DNA of 6,253 nucleotides from Acetofilamentum sp. (lineage in GTDB: Bacteria; Bacteroidota; Bacteroidia; Bacteroidales; JAADGE01), in contig DYOJ01000145.1 in assembly GCA_020720705.1 (NCBI GenBank), forward strand, positions 1 to 6,253, in the 5' to 3' direction. The position numbers and the translations under genes were made by a program. Positions 6,190 to 6,253 of this stretch are shown here, one piece after another. Within the stretch, counting starts at the first letter, position 1. Every line of letters begins with the position of its first letter. The notes beneath the pieces were generated by a model. It saw nothing but the letters and a program-made list of their open reading frames with translations. It made no database searches and was not told the DNA's origin.

Positions 6190-6205
6190 TTAATCCGTTG
6201 ATTAA
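6190..6205 (+). repeat. Third, partial copy of repeat family C
   Basis: TTAATCCGTTGATT (6190-6203) equals TTAATCGTTGATT (6109-6121) with one inserted C. It also forms a small inverted repeat, TTAATC (6190-6195) with GATTAA (6200-6205). The surrounding 6041-6253 stretch holds no credible gene. Confidence 0.35.
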
Positions 6206-6253
6206 AGTTTAGCGTGGACGCCAAACGCAAAGTATTTTGTATGTTGCAAGCGT

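Overview
The window looks like a piece of a Bacteroidota chromosome, probably Bacteroidales-like; I cannot assign a genus. Three things point there. The LptD protein is of the Bacteroidota form. The genes start after A-rich leaders with no Shine-Dalgarno sequence. One gene has a clean Bacteroidota promoter (TTTG, 19 nt, TAnnTTTG).

Layout: an lptD gene fills the left 2.7 kb on the minus strand. A 79-bp divergent intergenic region (2737-2815) separates it from a plus-strand pair: an N-acetylmuramoyl-L-alanine amidase, then an MlaD/MCE-family protein one base downstream, almost certainly one transcription unit. A 230-bp repeat-rich gap (4929-5158) follows, with a terminator-like hairpin and then a promoter for a single Rpn/PD-(D/E)XK-family nuclease gene. 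The last 213 bp (6041-6253) are non-coding and full of short inverted and direct repeats.

The first three genes form a coherent envelope block: LPS insertion into the outer membrane (LptD), septal peptidoglycan cleavage (amidase) and lipid transport between membranes (MlaD). The Rpn-like gene does not belong to that theme. It is AT-richer, favours AGA/AGG arginine codons where the adjacent mlaD uses only CGN, has its own promoter, and sits between copies of short intergenic repeats. It is probably an accessory gene dropped in behind a conserved block.

Nothing here convinces me of a wholly new system. The most interesting non-gene signal is a short repeat family (core TAACTTCGTAAAGT) found just beyond the 3' end of lptD, mlaD and the Rpn-like gene, together with a second repeat (TTAATCGTTNATTTGTNTAA) on both sides of the nuclease gene.
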